A DNA stretch of 51,968 bases from Paenibacillus sp. USDA918EY (GTDB taxonomy: Bacteria; Bacillota; Bacilli; Paenibacillales; Paenibacillaceae), in assembly GCF_009870825.1 (NCBI RefSeq), contig NZ_WTWY01000027.1, positions 1-51,968 of the forward strand. Reading direction: 5' to 3'. A program made the translations under genes and the position numbers. This document shows, piece by piece, positions 24,726 through 33,645 of this stretch (position 1 is its first letter; each line of letters starts with the position of its first letter). Under the pieces are notes generated by a model. The model was not told where the DNA came from. It made no database searches and worked only from the letters and a program-made list of their open reading frames with translations.

Positions 24726-24890
24726 TCAAAATCTCCTCTATGTACGGTTATGATTCAACGTGTTATGAAATTTTTTCCATTGGGCGTTGCTTCTACTGTA
24801 TCATGCAGAAGCTTGCGCAATCCAGAAGAAAAAAGGCCCGCAAGTCCGGGAGGTCGCCGACCGGAAAAGGGGCCATTTTCTCGCATCTCG

Positions 24891-26945
24891 TTAATCGGTA
24901 AACCAGCGTTTAATGGTTTTCCACCATGAGCGTTTTCCAGGAGCGCTTCGCTCGGACGCAGATTGCTGCTCCGTGTCTCCGCCGTGATCGGCGCAATATT
25001 CGGTCGGCTCCGTGCCGGCGATAAACACTTCCAGTTTTTTGTCCGTGCAACCGGCAGTGGCCAGCTTGCCCGTTTCCCGATCGACATAGACGGCAGCGAC
25101 GCCGCTCGGAATGTTGAAAATTTTCGGCGGCACGTTTTCCAGCGCTTTTTCCGTGAACCGGGCAAAAATCGGCGCTGCGCGGTGACCGTCCAGCGTGGTA
25201 ATATTCCGTCCTTTGTCGTAGCCCACCCAGACGGCGGTGGCCAGCTCCGGCGTATAACCGACCATCCAGGCGTCGGTATCGGTCGTGCCGGTTTTGCCGG
25301 CGACGGGCCGTTTGATAAGGGAAGAGATACGGCTGCCGGTACCCCCGGATTCGAATACGCTCTCCATCAAATGCGTAAGAACGTATGCCGCTGCCGGGTC
25401 GACCACCTGCTCGCCGCCGTTTTCCGGAGCTTGGTAAAGCACCTCGCCGGCCGCGTCCGTAATTTTCAGCACCGCGACGGGCGGCATCCGTTTGCCTCCG
25501 TTGCCGATGACGGCGAAAGCGGAAGCCATCTCGAACGGACTGACGGGCGAGGTGCCAAGCGCAAGGGAAGGAACCGGCCTCAGCGGGCTGACGATCCCGA
25601 GCTTTTTGGCCATCGCGATGACGTTGTCCGCCCCGACCTTCAGGAGCGTATTGACCGCATAGATGTTATCCGAAGCGGCGATCGCTTCCTGCATGTTGAT
25701 TTCTCCCAAATATTTGCCGCCGAAATTGCTTGGCTGATACGTTTTCCGGTTATGGTCATAATGGAACAGGGTAGGTTCGCTGTTAAACGTGCTGAGACCG
25801 GTCATCGTTTTCGAGGACAACGCCGTCAAATACATGATCGGTTTAAAGGCGGAACCGGGCTGACGCGTTTTGGCGAGCGCGTGATTAAACTGGCTCGTCT
25901 TATAGTTTTTCCCTCCGACCATCGCCTTGACGTAACCGGTGCGCGGATCGATCGCCACAAGGCCCGTCTCCAGCTCGCTTTGCGGGTCCATGCCTTGGGC
26001 CACGGCCTCTTCGGCCGCCGCCTGCGCATGGGGATCCAGCGTCGTGTAGATGTTTAATCCGCCGTGATCCAGCTGCTCTTCGCTGATGCCAAGCTGGCTG
26101 GTTACGAGGTTTCGGATATAATCGCGGAAAAAGGGAGCGGTCACGCGGGCTTGCTGCTGGCCGATAGGCTTCAAGCGAATCCTTTCCGCGGCGGCTTCTT
26201 CCGCCTCCTGCTGCGATATTTGCCCGGTTTCGACCATCGTGCCGAGCACGACTTGCTGGCGTTTCTTCGCATGGTCCAAATGGTTATAAGGCGAATAATA
26301 GGTTGGACCCTTCGGGATCCCGGCCAGCATTGCGCTTTCGGCCAAGTCCAGTTCGGAGGCGGATTTGCCGAAATACAATTGCGAAGCGGCTTCGATGCCG
26401 TACGCCCCATGTCCGTAATAAATTTCGTTCAAGTACATTTGCAGAATCTCGTTTTTGCTGTATTTCATCTCCAGCTGGGCGGTATACATCGCTTCCCTGA
26501 TTTTCCGGGTCCAGGTTTTGGCATGATTGAGATACAGGTTGCGGGCAAGCTGCTGTGTCAGCGTACTGGCTCCCTGAGCCCGGTCCATTTCCTTGAGATT
26601 GACGAGGATGGCCCGGCCCATGCCTTTGATGTCAAACCCGATATGCTCGTAAAATTTCCGATCCTCGACGGCGAGCGTCGCCTTGACGAGCAATGGGGAG
26701 ATCCGCTCCAGCGGGACGGGTTCATAGCTCCGGCCGCTTGCCGAAAAGGTGGACATAATGTTGCCCTGGCTGTCCAGAAGGCGGGAGTTGCGGTCGGTGT
26801 CGGCGACGGGAAGGCTTTTTTGGTACAAAAACCCAAGCAGGATGGCTACGCTAAGGAGAATGGCCGCGACGGCGGCCAGCATCAGCTTGATCAACGCGGC
26901 AAACCGGCTTTTGCGTCTGGGCTTGGAGTGATGTTGCTGCGGCAT
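24891..26945 (-). CDS. pbpG: Class A penicillin-binding protein (transglycosylase/transpeptidase)
   Basis: This bifunctional enzyme polymerises glycan strands and cross-links peptides. It has a short cytoplasmic basic region, a TM helix (about 18-40) and a GT51 domain (catalytic Glu in VEDRKFYEH near 94, QGASTLTQQLARNLYLNH). The transpeptidase has the SxxK motif in GSAFKP (about 365), SDN and KTGTTD (about 549). A C-terminal tail contains two cysteines (ATAGC, EYCADH). ATG at 26945 is preferred over GTG at 26975, which has no binding site. The symbol follows synteny with ywhD and speE, where B. subtilis has pbpG (PBP2d); assignment to another class A PBP is possible. Confidence 0.9.
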   Translation of the reverse strand: MPQQHHSKPRRKSRFAALIKLMLAAVAAILLSVAILLGFLYQKSLPVADTDRNSRLLDSQGNIMSTFSASGRSYEPVPLERISPLLVKATLAVEDRKFYEHIGFDIKGMGRAILVNLKEMDRAQGASTLTQQLARNLYLNHAKTWTRKIREAMYTAQLEMKYSKNEILQMYLNEIYYGHGAYGIEAASQLYFGKSASELDLAESAMLAGIPKGPTYYSPYNHLDHAKKRQQVVLGTMVETGQISQQEAEEAAAERIRLKPIGQQQARVTAPFFRDYIRNLVTSQLGISEEQLDHGGLNIYTTLDPHAQAAAEEAVAQGMDPQSELETGLVAIDPRTGYVKAMVGGKNYKTSQFNHALAKTRQPGSAFKPIMYLTALSSKTMTGLSTFNSEPTLFHYDHNRKTYQPSNFGGKYLGEINMQEAIAASDNIYAVNTLLKVGADNVIAMAKKLGIVSPLRPVPSLALGTSPVSPFEMASAFAVIGNGGKRMPPVAVLKITDAAGEVLYQAPENGGEQVVDPAAAYVLTHLMESVFESGGTGSRISSLIKRPVAGKTGTTDTDAWMVGYTPELATAVWVGYDKGRNITTLDGHRAAPIFARFTEKALENVPPKIFNIPSGVAAVYVDRETGKLATAGCTDKKLEVFIAGTEPTEYCADHGGDTEQQSASERSAPGKRSWWKTIKRWFTD

Positions 26946-27274
26946 GGCGTTTTCTTCCCTTCCATTTTTATACACTCATTATGGGAAAGGAGGGGCGGGG
27001 ATATTCATCATGCGTTCATAATCAGGCCGGAAACAGGCAAAGAATAGACGGGGATGAAAGGTTCTTTTTCCGGGGCCGGTACCGCTCCGAAAATGAAGAA
27101 TAACTGTGTCTTTACAGCCATTTCGCCAATCACGTATAATTCAAAGGATGTGTTAAAGAATCCATAGTTTGGTACAATGAACGAAGCGGGGATTCAGCTG
27201 GACCGAAAAGCTCCGGGCGAAGGAATAAACGGAAGCGAAATCCCCTCTATTCTAGAGGAAAGAAGGTAATGTCG
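26946..27274. other. Divergent region between the PBP gene and speE
   Basis: The region holds the speE promoter described separately and a second -10-like TGGTACAAT (27170-27178) closer to speE. No separate gene was recognised. The part nearest the PBP gene contains no clear reverse-strand promoter. Confidence 0.5.
27111..27140 (+). promoter_or_regulatory. Sigma-A promoter of speE-speB
   Basis: TTTACA (27111-27116), an 18-base spacer and a perfect TATAAT (27135-27140). A second candidate, an extended -10 TG-G-TACAAT at 27170-27178, lies 30 bases further on. Confidence 0.75.
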
Positions 27275-28102
27275 ATGGAATTGTGGTTTACGGAAAAGCA
27301 GACCCCCGCTTTCGGGATTACAGCTAAAATCAAACAAACGTATGTAAACGAAAAAACCGATTTTCAGGATCTGGCCATGGTGGAGACTGAAGAGTTTGGA
27401 AATATGCTTTTGCTGGACGGCATGGTCATGACAACCGAAAAGGATGAGTTCGTGTACCATGAAATGGTGGCCCATCCTGTGCTGAACACCCACCCGAATC
27501 CGAAACACGTGCTGGTCGTCGGCGGCGGCGACGGCGGCGTCATCCGCGAAATCATCAAACATCCGGAAGTGGAAAAAGCGGTGCTCGTGGACATCGACGG
27601 CAAGGTCATCGAATATTCGAAAAAATACCTCCCTTCCATCGCCGGCAAGCTGGACGATCCACGGGTGGAAGTGCACGTGAACGACGGCTTCATGCACATC
27701 CATGAGCACAAAAACGAATACGACGTCATCATGGTCGACTCCACGGAACCTGTAGGTCCGGCTGCGCCGCTGTTCGAGCGCGGATTCTACCAAGGCATCT
27801 ACGAAGCGTTGAAAGACGACGGCATTTTCGTGGCCCAAACGGACAACCCTTGGTTCAAAGCCGACCTGATCCAAAAAGTAAACCGCGACGTGAAAGAGAT
27901 TTTCCCGATCGTGCGCGTGTACGGCGCAAACATCCCTACGTATCCGAGCGGCCTGTGGACGTTTACGATGGGCAGCAAAAAATACGACCCGCTTGAAGTC
28001 GACGAAGCGGACATTCCGGAAATGGACACCAAATATTACACACCTCGTCTTCATAAGGCGGCATTCGTGCTGCCCAAATTCGTGGAAGACTTGACGAAAT
28101 AA
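27275..28102 (+). CDS. speE: Spermidine synthase
   Basis: SpeE transfers an aminopropyl group from decarboxylated S-adenosylmethionine to putrescine. The 275-residue protein is nearly the length of B. subtilis SpeE and matches it throughout, including MVETEEFGNMLLLDGMVM, the nucleotide-binding VVGGGDGGVIREI, VDIDGKVIEYSKKYLPS and the catalytic aspartate in MVDSTEPVGPA. ATG at 27275 is eight bases from AAGG; ATG at 27269 is only two bases away. It forms an operon with speB. Confidence 0.97.
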   Translation: MELWFTEKQTPAFGITAKIKQTYVNEKTDFQDLAMVETEEFGNMLLLDGMVMTTEKDEFVYHEMVAHPVLNTHPNPKHVLVVGGGDGGVIREIIKHPEVEKAVLVDIDGKVIEYSKKYLPSIAGKLDDPRVEVHVNDGFMHIHEHKNEYDVIMVDSTEPVGPAAPLFERGFYQGIYEALKDDGIFVAQTDNPWFKADLIQKVNRDVKEIFPIVRVYGANIPTYPSGLWTFTMGSKKYDPLEVDEADIPEMDTKYYTPRLHKAAFVLPKFVEDLTK

Positions 28103-28120
28103 GGAGGCACCAAAAGAACG

Positions 28121-28990
28121 ATGAAACTTGATCAAGCATATTCCGGCAACGTGTTTATCCTCAGCTCCGAGGATTATGAAAATTCCAAGGCTGTCATTTA
28201 CGGCATGCCGATGGATTATACGGTGAGCTTCCGCCCGGGTTCGAGGTTCGGTCCCGCCCATATCCGCCAGGCATCGGTTGGCCTTGAAGAATACAGTCCG
28301 TATTTGGACAAAAGCATCGAAGACATCACCTATTTTGACGCGGGCGACCTGCTGCTGCCTTTCGGCAATGCATCGCGCAGCCTCGACATCATCCGCGAAT
28401 ACGTAGGCAAGCTGCTTGACGACGGCAAATTCCCGATCGGTCTCGGCGGCGAGCATCTCGTCACCTGGCCGGTCATCGAGCAAATGTACAAAAAGTATCC
28501 GGACCTGATCCTGATCCATATCGACGCGCATGCCGACCTGCGCGAACAATACGAAGGCGAGCCGCTTTCGCATTCCACGCCGGTCCGCAAGGCCGCTGCC
28601 CTGATGGGCGGGAAAAACATTTACCAATTCGGCATCCGCTCCGGATCGCGCGAGGAATTCAAATTCGGACGCGAGAACATCAATTTCCACCCGTTTGACG
28701 TAGCCGCTCCGCTGAAAGAAGCGCTGCCGAAGATGGGCAAGCGCCCGGTATACGTAACGATCGACATCGACGTGCTTGATCCGTCGGCGGCTCCGGGCAC
28801 CGGTACCGCTGAAGCGGGGGGCATCACCTCCAAAGAGCTTCTGGAGGCGGTGCACCTCATCGCCCGTTCCGACGTGAACGTGGTCGGCTGCGACCTGGTG
28901 GAAGTGGCGCCTATATACGATCATTCCGAACAAACGCAAATCGTGGCCGCCAAGCTCATCCGCGAAATGCTGCTCGGATTCGTAAAATAA
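28121..28990 (+). CDS. speB: Agmatinase
   Basis: SpeB hydrolyses agmatine to putrescine and urea, supplying the substrate of SpeE. The binuclear manganese site is seen in GGEHLVTWP, DAHADLR (with HIDAHAD) and the C-terminal TIDIDVLDPSAAPGTG, all ureohydrolase signatures. The length of 289 residues is normal. AAGGAGG lies 13 bases before the ATG, slightly long. No arginine decarboxylase is present in this window. Confidence 0.97.
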   Translation: MKLDQAYSGNVFILSSEDYENSKAVIYGMPMDYTVSFRPGSRFGPAHIRQASVGLEEYSPYLDKSIEDITYFDAGDLLLPFGNASRSLDIIREYVGKLLDDGKFPIGLGGEHLVTWPVIEQMYKKYPDLILIHIDAHADLREQYEGEPLSHSTPVRKAAALMGGKNIYQFGIRSGSREEFKFGRENINFHPFDVAAPLKEALPKMGKRPVYVTIDIDVLDPSAAPGTGTAEAGGITSKELLEAVHLIARSDVNVVGCDLVEVAPIYDHSEQTQIVAAKLIREMLLGFVK

Positions 28991-29007
28991 GGATTCAAAC
29001 CTAAATC

Positions 29008-29073
29008 AAAGCATCTTCCGTAAGGTGCCGGGAAAGATTCATTCCGGACTTACCCAGGGAAGATGCTTTTTTG
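29008..29073 (+). terminator. Terminator of speE-speB
   Basis: AAAGCATCTTCC (29008-29019) pairs with GGAAGATGCTTT (29058-29069) and is followed by a T-run; the 38-base interior contains a smaller CCGG-centred hairpin. Confidence 0.88.
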
Positions 29074-29207
29074 TACCCTCAGGCAAGGAAACTTGCGAAC
29101 TTCGGCCACAAGCGGTCTGCAGGTGTTCGCGCGAGAGTGTATATATTGGGATGAACCGTGTAATTCGGGGAATGAACGGGTAAGTTCAATATACGGAGGT
29201 GTTGTTC

Positions 29208-30401
29208 ATGAGATTGCACAAATGGATCAAGCCTGTTTCGGCTGCCGCAGCGGCATTTTTGTTGGTGTTGCCGATGGGCTGGGGGCCATCCCCGAAAGCG
29301 GCGGCAGCGGCCCAGCAAACGCCGGCTCCCTGCGGCAGCGGCGATCATGGCCTGTTGCAGGATTTGCAGCTGCAGGACACGGGAGCGGGACGGGAACCGC
29401 TTCGTTTTACGGATATCCAATTTCTGAGCCAGAGCACGGGACGGGCGGCCGGGACGGGCTTCATCATCGGCACGTCGGACGCCGGATGCCACTGGCAGGA
29501 AATTTACAAAGGGTCGTGGCAATTCGAACAGATTGATTTTACGGACAACGTCCGCGGCTGGGCTTTAGCTGTGCTGCCGGCGAAGCAAACGCCCGTTTTG
29601 CTTGCATCGGCGGATGGCGGCGCCCATTGGAAAGGCGTTTATACCGGCAATCTTCATTTTGAACGGATTCAATTGATGGGAGCCAAGTCGGGTTACGGTT
29701 ATACGGCCGCCGGCGCGTATCGAACGAACGACGGCGGAAACAGCTGGGCGAAGGTGCCGACCCCGGCAAATACGCGGTATGCTATCTTTAATGATGCCAA
29801 AACCGGCTATGCGCTGACGTTAGCCCCTGGAGGAGGATACCGTGTTTGGCAGACCCGGAACGGCGGCCACAGTTGGGGCGAGAAGCTGAAGGTCGGCGCC
29901 TCATCCACGGCCGGCGGCCAACTCTACAGCCGGGATAACCAAGTATGGGCGGTTCTTTACGGGGATTCGGGCATGTCCCAGGTATCGTATGCTTTATACG
30001 GAAGCACGGACCAGGGGGCTCACTGGAAGCGGGTGATCGCGCAAAACACGGCCGGCGGCGGGCCGGCTCCGGGAACCGGTAAAGCGGTGGTTTCAAGCGG
30101 TCCGGCTCAGCCTGGCGGGCATCCGGGCAACATGCAGCTTTACGGCAAAGAAACCGCCATTTTGGCGGGAGGTTCCCCGGCCGGAGGCATGGTATCGGTC
30201 GGCGTTACCTATAACGGCGGAAAGACGTGGAAAAACCTGAAGCCGTCAATCAACGGATACGACGCGCGCATCTCCTTTGCAAACGGTAAAGACGGGTGGC
30301 TGGCCGTCACCAGCGCCACCAAATCCTCCATTTATTCCACGCATGACGGCGGGGCAACTTGGAACCGCAAATTTGCTTTTCAAGAGGCGCTTCAACCGTA
30401 A
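29208..30401 (+). CDS. Secreted Asp-box (BNR/Ycf48-like) repeat protein
   Basis: The 397-residue protein has a signal peptide (MRLHKWIKPVSAAAAAFLLVLPMGWG...AAAAA). It has seven Asp-box type repeats: TSDAGCHW, SADGGAHW, TNDGGNSW, TRNGGHSW, STDQGAHW, TYNGGKTW and STHDGGATW. Such repeats build a beta-propeller similar to the Ycf48/sialidase-like fold. There is a Gly/Pro-rich low-complexity insertion between the fifth and sixth repeats (TAGGGPAPGTGKAVVSSGPA). Its role is unknown; in some bacteria these domains act as assembly factors or bind carbohydrates. ATG at 29208 is eight bases from GGAGG. Confidence 0.85.
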   Translation: MRLHKWIKPVSAAAAAFLLVLPMGWGPSPKAAAAAQQTPAPCGSGDHGLLQDLQLQDTGAGREPLRFTDIQFLSQSTGRAAGTGFIIGTSDAGCHWQEIYKGSWQFEQIDFTDNVRGWALAVLPAKQTPVLLASADGGAHWKGVYTGNLHFERIQLMGAKSGYGYTAAGAYRTNDGGNSWAKVPTPANTRYAIFNDAKTGYALTLAPGGGYRVWQTRNGGHSWGEKLKVGASSTAGGQLYSRDNQVWAVLYGDSGMSQVSYALYGSTDQGAHWKRVIAQNTAGGGPAPGTGKAVVSSGPAQPGGHPGNMQLYGKETAILAGGSPAGGMVSVGVTYNGGKTWKNLKPSINGYDARISFANGKDGWLAVTSATKSSIYSTHDGGATWNRKFAFQEALQP

Positions 30402-30410
30402 AACATGGTC

Positions 30411-30442
30411 AAAAGGATAGACCGCAAGCGGCCTATCCTTTT
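30411..30442. terminator. Bidirectional terminator between convergent genes
   Basis: AAAAGGATAG and CCGC pair with GCGG and CTATCCTTTT around AA. The stop codon of the reverse acetyltransferase gene lies inside it. Confidence 0.9.
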
Positions 30443-30990
30443 CGTTTGCTTTTTACTTCTTCCCATTCCTCGCGGAGCATCCCCATCCGGATCGAATCGT
30501 AAAAGACCCCGTTATACAGCCTGCATTTCCGCAGCCTCGCTTCCATCGTAAAACCCAGCTTTTCGCCGACCCGGATCATCCGGTGGTTGCCCGACCAGGT
30601 AGTAAACCCCACGCGGACCAAGGGGAGCGTTTCGAACAGCCTGTCGATCCACAGCGTAAGGGCACGGGTCCCGTAACCTCCGCTCCAGTAGGATGGGTGA
30701 TAAATGACGATGCCCATTTCCAGCCAGTAGGAAGGTTTGTGCTCCCAATAGTAGCTGACCGTTCCGATCAGTTCCCCGTCCGCCTCGATAGCCCAAAAAC
30801 TGTCCTGGTCTACCAGGTTTTCCTTATTGGCCGCATATGTTTCAAAGGGGACGGCCTTATGCTCGTAATATGGGGCATCCCATTTTTTCCACTCCGGCGC
30901 TTCTTCTTTTACGGATAGCTCCCATAGACGGGGCAGATCCTTCTCTGCAACAGGCCGAATCCGCAAGTTGCCGTCTTGATACATCGCCAA
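30433..30990 (-). CDS. GNAT acetyltransferase, RimJ/RimL type
   Basis: A 185-residue acetyltransferase with the RimJ/RimL-like pattern: LRIRPVAEKDLPRLWEL at the N-terminus, YWLEMGIVIYHPSYWSGGYGTRALTLWID as the acetyl-CoA loop and GNHRMIRVGEKLGFTMEARLRK at the end. The substrate is unknown. A TTG at 30990 lies six bases after GGAGG and gives MAMYQDG; the ATG at 30984 is 12 bases away and is the alternative. It has no obvious operon partner. Confidence 0.87.
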   Translation of the reverse strand: MAMYQDGNLRIRPVAEKDLPRLWELSVKEEAPEWKKWDAPYYEHKAVPFETYAANKENLVDQDSFWAIEADGELIGTVSYYWEHKPSYWLEMGIVIYHPSYWSGGYGTRALTLWIDRLFETLPLVRVGFTTWSGNHRMIRVGEKLGFTMEARLRKCRLYNGVFYDSIRMGMLREEWEEVKSKRKG

Positions 30991-31223
30991 AAAAATCCTC
31001 CTTATGGCCGAGGTTTTGTTTGCCAAAACCGTAGATATCATGCATAAACAAGTTCTATTTCGCTATCGCCAAAGCCGAATCCTTTTATGAATCATCTTTC
31101 ATCTGTGTCGGGGGTTTGCCGAATCCTGAAAGAATGGAAAGAATGGCAAGCGCGAAAGATGTATAATAGCTGAATGGGGAGGCGCGCGCAGCGTACGGAT
31201 TCGGGCGCAGCGGCTTCTTCCTG

Positions 31224-31252
31224 TTGAATTGAACCCTTGAACTGGATATAGT
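31224..31252 (+). promoter_or_regulatory. Sigma-A promoter of ywiB-argS
   Basis: TTGAAT (31224-31229), 17 bases, TATAGT (31247-31252). The start would fall within the 15-base tandem repeat just downstream. Confidence 0.75.
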
Positions 31253-31255
31253 ATT

Positions 31256-31285
31256 ACAATAGGAAGAAACACAATAGGAAGAAAC
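31256..31285 (+). repeat. Perfect 15-bp tandem repeat in the ywiB leader
   Basis: The unit ACAATAGGAAGAAAC occurs twice in direct succession (31256-31270 and 31271-31285). It lies between the promoter and the ywiB start codon, overlapping the predicted transcription start, and contains purine-rich AGGAAGAAA sequences. Confidence 0.9.
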
Positions 31286-31304
31286 AGAATGGAGCCGTAA
31301 CGAA

Positions 31305-31730
31305 ATGCAAGAAGCCAAAAAAGCGCGCATCCGTCTGCAAAGCAAGCAGGGCGAGGACGTCGTGCTGCAAGAGATGGCGGCCGAAGTATTTGAACGCGGC
31401 GGAGCGCTTTATCTCAAATATGAGGAGCCGGAGGCGGACCTGAACGGGAAAAAAACGCGGACGCTCCTGAAAATCACCCAGGACAGCTTGAAAATGATCC
31501 GGCACGGCGCGGTGGAATCGGAGCAAACGTTTCAGGAAGGCGCCATGCTGCCTGGATATTACCGGTCCCCGTATACCTCGTTTAATCTTTCGACCCGGAC
31601 AAGCTCGCTTAAAATGACATGGACCCGCGGATTGTCCGGAACGGTTTCCTGGACGTACGATTTGTACGTGCATGAGGAATGTACAGGACATTTCGACATT
31701 AGTTTGCATATACAGGAGGATACGCAATGA
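31305..31730 (+). CDS. ywiB: YwiB family protein (DUF1934)
   Basis: A 141-residue protein of the DUF1934 family, a calycin-like beta-barrel by family knowledge. The sequence alternates short beta strands (ARIRLQSKQ, ALYLKYEEP, RTLLKITQD, SLKMTWTRGLSGTVSWTYDLYV) and ends close to the argS start. Its function is unknown. It overlaps argS by four bases (ATGA), the same arrangement as ywiB-argS in B. subtilis, so translation is coupled. Confidence 0.92.
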   Translation: MQEAKKARIRLQSKQGEDVVLQEMAAEVFERGGALYLKYEEPEADLNGKKTRTLLKITQDSLKMIRHGAVESEQTFQEGAMLPGYYRSPYTSFNLSTRTSSLKMTWTRGLSGTVSWTYDLYVHEECTGHFDISLHIQEDTQ

Positions 31731-33406
31731 CAACCAACCCATTAGAACAGATCAACCAGCTGGTGGCCGAGGCGCTTGCCGACGCGGTGGTGGCCGCAGG
31801 CATCGCCAGCCGCGAGGAGCTGCCTTTGTTTGCGCTTGAAGTGCCGAAGGACAAGTCGCACGGAGACTTGGCTACGAATGCCGCCATGCAGCTGACCCGG
31901 ATCGCGAAAAAGAACCCGCGCCAGATCGCCGAAGCGATTTTGGAGCATTTCGACATGAACAAAGCTTCTATTGAAAAAGCGGATATCGCCGGACCCGGAT
32001 TCATCAACTTCACGCTGAACAAAAGCTATTTGTACCCGGTCATCCGGCAGGTTTACGAGCAAGGCGAAAACTACGGCCGCATTGACGCCGGACAAGGACA
32101 AAAAATCCAGGTGGAGTTCGTCAGCGCCAACCCGACGGGCAGCCTGCATTTGGGCCATGCGCGGGGCGCGGCCGTAGGGGATGCGCTGTGCAATGTACTT
32201 GATTTTGCCGGTTACGAAGTGACTCGCGAATATTACATCAATGATGCAGGCAACCAGGTGGAAAACCTGTCCAAATCGATTGAAGCCCGTTACCTCCAGG
32301 AGCTTGGCCAGGATGCCGAAATGCCGGAGGACGGATACCATGGCGAAGACATCAAAGGTTTTGCCAAGGAGCTGGTCGCCGAAAAAGGCGATTCCTTGCT
32401 GTCCATGGAACCCGGAGAACGTGCGGCGTATTTCCGGACCTACGGGCTCGAAAAGGAACTGGATAAAATCAAACGCGACCTGAACCGGTTCAGAGTCCAT
32501 TTCGACGAATGGTTCAGCGAAACGTCGCTGTATCAAAGAGGTTTGGTCGAGGAGTCCTTGAACGAACTGAAAGCGAAAGGACAAGTATACGAACAGGACG
32601 GGGCGACTTGGCTCCGCACGACGGATTACGGCGACGACAAAGACCGCGTGCTGGTGAAAAACGACGGCACCTATACGTATTTGACGCCGGACATCGCCTA
32701 TCACCGCAACAAATTCGAGCGCGGCTACGACCGTCTGATCAACATCTGGGGCGCCGACCACCACGGGTACATTCCGCGGATGAAAGCGGCCATGGAAGCA
32801 ATCGGTTACGATCCGGAGAAGCTGACGGTATTGATCGCCCAAATGGTCAGCCTGTTCCAGAACGGGGAAAAGGTAAAAATGTCCAAACGTACCGGCAAAG
32901 CGGTGACGATGGAGGATCTGATGGACGAAGTCGGCGTCGACGCGATCCGCTATTTCTTTACGATGCGCAGCATGGACTCGCATCTGGATTTTGACATGGA
33001 TTTGGCGATTTCGACCTCCAACGAAAATCCGGTATTCTACGTGCAGTATGCGCATGCCCGCATATGCAGCATCTACCGCCAGGCGGAGGAGCAGGGGATT
33101 ACGCTGCTGCCGCTTGCCGAGGTGGATCTCAGCCTGCTGAATGCCGAGCATGAATATGACCTGCTCCGCAAGATCGGCGAGCTCCCCGAGGAGATTGCCG
33201 TCGCTGCGGCCAACTACGCTCCGCACCGCATGATCCGCTATGTGTATGATCTTGCGTCCTTGTTCCACAGCTATTACAGAGCGCAGCGCGTCATTACCGA
33301 AGACCCCGCCCAAACGCAAGCGCGGTTTGCCCTGCTTGGAGCCGTCCGCACGGTGATTGCCAACGTGCTGAGACTGGTCGGCGTTAGCGCGCCGGAACAA
33401 ATGTAA
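31727..33406 (+). CDS. argS: Arginyl-tRNA synthetase
   Basis: ArgS attaches arginine to its tRNAs. This 559-residue class I enzyme has the N-terminal tRNA-recognition domain, the HIGH-type motif in NPTGSLHLGHARG (about residue 140) and the KMSK-type motif in KVKMSKRTGKAV (about 383). A helical anticodon-binding domain (RMIRYVYDLASLFHSYYRAQ) ends the protein. Start ATG overlaps the stop of ywiB. The gene carries a reverse-strand open frame along its whole length that I regard as a codon-usage artefact. Confidence 0.98.
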   Translation: MTTNPLEQINQLVAEALADAVVAAGIASREELPLFALEVPKDKSHGDLATNAAMQLTRIAKKNPRQIAEAILEHFDMNKASIEKADIAGPGFINFTLNKSYLYPVIRQVYEQGENYGRIDAGQGQKIQVEFVSANPTGSLHLGHARGAAVGDALCNVLDFAGYEVTREYYINDAGNQVENLSKSIEARYLQELGQDAEMPEDGYHGEDIKGFAKELVAEKGDSLLSMEPGERAAYFRTYGLEKELDKIKRDLNRFRVHFDEWFSETSLYQRGLVEESLNELKAKGQVYEQDGATWLRTTDYGDDKDRVLVKNDGTYTYLTPDIAYHRNKFERGYDRLINIWGADHHGYIPRMKAAMEAIGYDPEKLTVLIAQMVSLFQNGEKVKMSKRTGKAVTMEDLMDEVGVDAIRYFFTMRSMDSHLDFDMDLAISTSNENPVFYVQYAHARICSIYRQAEEQGITLLPLAEVDLSLLNAEHEYDLLRKIGELPEEIAVAAANYAPHRMIRYVYDLASLFHSYYRAQRVITEDPAQTQARFALLGAVRTVIANVLRLVGVSAPEQM

Positions 33407-33457
33407 GCACTTCGAAGCGGATCGACTGAACTTTCGGTAAGGAAGCTATAAATATAC

Positions 33458-33522
33458 AAAAGCCCCTGTCCCGGCCGCCGGAATTATTTGTGAAATCCAG
33501 TGCCTGCGGACAGGGCTTTTTG
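33458..33522 (+). terminator. Terminator of ywiB-argS
   Basis: AAAAGCCCCTGTCC (33458-33471) pairs with GGACAGGGCTTTTTG (33508-33522) with a long interior. Confidence 0.88.
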
Positions 33523-33645
33523 TTTGGCGGACAATGGGGGCCGCTTGTTGAATTATAGAGGAAAATACCATTTATTGTAGAATACGACCAAATACGCTCG
33601 TTTGAATGCGTTTTGAATGATACAGGGGGAAGGGAGGATTTAAAC

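Noticed and set aside
31742..33400. Reverse-strand open frame of 552 codons opposite argS
   Set aside because: ArgS is complete and clear; the opposite product has unusual His/Phe/Val composition and no start signal.
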